Part shown: piece after piece, positions 63,062 to 64,000 of the stretch
How the letters are laid out: each line of letters starts with the position of its first letter
Numbering within the stretch: the first letter of the stretch is position 1
Source of the DNA: Penumbrarchaeum sp964445525
GTDB taxonomy: Archaea > Thermoplasmatota > Penumbrarchaeia > Penumbrarchaeales > Penumbrarchaeaceae
Length of the DNA stretch: 64,000 nucleotides
Direction of reading: 5' to 3'
Assembly (NCBI GenBank): GCA_964445525.1
Contig: CAYULA010000014.1
Coordinates: forward strand, 1 to 64,000
Notes under the pieces: model-generated
The model's input: the letters and a program-made list of their open reading frames with translations, nothing else
The model's database searches: none
What the model was told of the DNA's origin: nothing
Translations under genes and position numbers: made by a program

Positions 63062-63745
63062 ATGAAGATATCCGTTATTGTCCCTGTACTCAATGAGAAG
63101 GACATCATAAACGACCTGATCAGCCACTTACGCTCCCTTCCGGGAGGCAAGGAAGTTGAGATCATAGTGGTGGAAGGATCGAAGGAAAGGGATACGATTG
63201 AGGCTATAGAGGATGCAACAGTTCTGAAATTGACCTCTCCCCGAGGAAGAGGAATTCAGATGAACACGGGAGCTGATTCTGCTTCAGGTGATATTTTTCT
63301 ATTCCACCATTCGGACAGCAGGCTTCCGGAGGAAGCATTCCGATTGGTCAAGGATTCGTTGAAGGATGAGAGGATCATGGGGGGAGCATTCACTCTAAGA
63401 TTTGACAAGGCGCCCATTCACATGAGAATGGCGTATCCGATTCATGACCTGAGGGGAAGGATAACAAGAATCCCTTTCGGGGATCAGTCAATATTTCTCA
63501 GAAGGGAAGCCTTCGAGAGACTGGGGGGTTATAAAAATTACAGGATTTTGGAAGATATTGATCTTATGCAAAGGATGAGGAGAAAAGGAATCAAGATCAG
63601 GATTCTGAAAGAAAAGGTTGTATCCTCCAGCAGAAGATACCTGGAAAGAGGACCGATCAGGAATCTTATCAACAATCTATTCATAATCACCCTCTTCAAA
63701 TTGGGAGTGGATCCCAACCGTCTGGAGAAATTATATCCCAAATAG
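63062..63745 (+). CDS. TIGR04283-family glycosyltransferase (arsenosugar-associated)
   Basis: About 227 residues, GT2-like: ISVIVPVLNEKDIINDLI, EIIVVEGSKERDT, SPRGRGIQMNTGADSASGDIFLFHHSDSRLP and GDQSIFLRREAFERLGGY. These match the TIGR04283 family, which accompanies ArsS in arsenosugar loci. A TTG nine bases earlier is an alternative start overlapping the previous gene. The C-terminus ends in a basic helix, as is usual in the family. Together with the ArsS and TIGR04282 genes it indicates synthesis of a glycosylated, possibly arsenic-containing, compound. Confidence 0.88.
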   Translation: MKISVIVPVLNEKDIINDLISHLRSLPGGKEVEIIVVEGSKERDTIEAIEDATVLKLTSPRGRGIQMNTGADSASGDIFLFHHSDSRLPEEAFRLVKDSLKDERIMGGAFTLRFDKAPIHMRMAYPIHDLRGRITRIPFGDQSIFLRREAFERLGGYKNYRILEDIDLMQRMRRKGIKIRILKEKVVSSSRRYLERGPIRNLINNLFIITLFKLGVDPNRLEKLYPK

Positions 63746-63753
63746 TATCTTTT

Positions 63754-64000
63754 TCAGGATCTGGAATATTGACCCATCAGCTGGGTGGAATCTATTGAAT
63801 GCTTTTTTACCTGCTGGTAGAACTCTTTCTTCTCCGAGGCGTTGATATCTTCGGTATCCAGCGCATAAAGTTTGAAGAAATACCTGTGGGTACCGCTTGG
63901 AGGGGAGGGTCCTCCGTAGTCCGTCTTTCCGAAGTCATTTTTGGCCATCTTTGCATTACCAGGGACATGACCGTGATCTATCTGACCGGGTTTCGGGGGA
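63754..64000 (-). CDS. PEBP (YbhB/YbcL) family protein, partial at the window end
   Basis: The C-terminal 82 residues or so of a phosphatidylethanolamine-binding-protein family member. GHVPGNAKMAKNDFGKTDYGGPSPPSGTHRYFFKLYALD is the family signature, including the His and the YGGP.PP.GTHRY block. The open frame runs off the window, so the N-terminus is missing. It is convergent with the glycosyltransferase, nine bases from its stop. The biological role in archaea is unknown. Confidence 0.85.
   Translation of the reverse strand, partial: PPKPGQIDHGHVPGNAKMAKNDFGKTDYGGPSPPSGTHRYFFKLYALDTEDINASEKKEFYQQVKKHSIDSTQLMGQYSRS

Overview
The window looks like part of an archaeal chromosome, most probably from the Thermoplasmatota or a related euryarchaeal lineage. 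The evidence is a proteasome-activating nucleotidase (PAN), Cbf5, an inactivated-type family B DNA polymerase (PolB2), an archaellin, KaiC/RecA-like ATPases, DUF835, an MfnA-type decarboxylase and a hexulose-6-phosphate synthase-RraA fusion. Archaeal TATA boxes sit about 25-30 nt before several genes, some of them leaderless. TAG, TGA and TAA are all used as stops. The lineage is an inference from gene content and was not tested phylogenetically. I recognise no rRNA, tRNA, CRISPR array, IS element or replication origin.

Layout. 1-5000: the 3' part of a giant repeat surface protein (Ig-like repeats, PKD, 23 acidic calcium-binding-type repeats, C-terminal membrane anchor), truncated or broken at its 5' end, followed by a hairpin terminator. 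5000-8610: PolB2, an archaellin whose start is disturbed at a poly-G tract, and a small membrane protein. 8610-11450: an accessory stretch with a decayed ferredoxin, two tandem copies of a two-gene retropepsin cassette sharing a near-identical promoter/5' header, a third orphan header, and an RlaP-like nucleotidyltransferase. 11580-22230: a RecA-like protein without a P-loop, a DOMON surface protein, an M24B aminopeptidase, a multi-PAS kinase, a YigZ protein, a glycosyltransferase and small proteins. 22300-29740: a DUF835 membrane protein with a STAND/TPR regulator, PAN, an M29 aminopeptidase, a DUF4143 ATPase and a truncated copy of the M29 5' end. 30000-36140: a secreted protein with a sortase-type C-terminus, then a minus-strand run ending in Cbf5 and carrying an intact and a degenerate KaiC-like protein. 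36280-45240: central metabolism (MfnA, HPS-RraA, phosphohexomutase), a MarR-MATE efflux operon with a visible operator, and ClpB.

45330-52145 is one tightly packed minus-strand operon: a TusA-like protein (active-site Cys replaced by Tyr), DsrE2-like, DsrE-like, a 1461-residue multi-PAS hybrid kinase, and a receiver-kinase protein. It reads as a sulfur-relay trio physically linked to phosphorelay signalling. 52400-60360 holds a 2.1-kilo-residue multidomain surface protein, a CrtW-type carotenoid ketolase and a DUF4397 secreted protein. 60590-64000 holds a membrane-anchored Hcp1-like protein, an ArsS-type radical SAM enzyme with two glycosyltransferases of the arsenosugar-associated families, and the end of a PEBP-family gene.

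The most unusual items are the constant-header/variable-body retropepsin cassettes (9065-10590), the sulfur-relay/sensor operon (45329-52145) and the arsenosugar-type cluster beside an Hcp-like protein (60591-63745).
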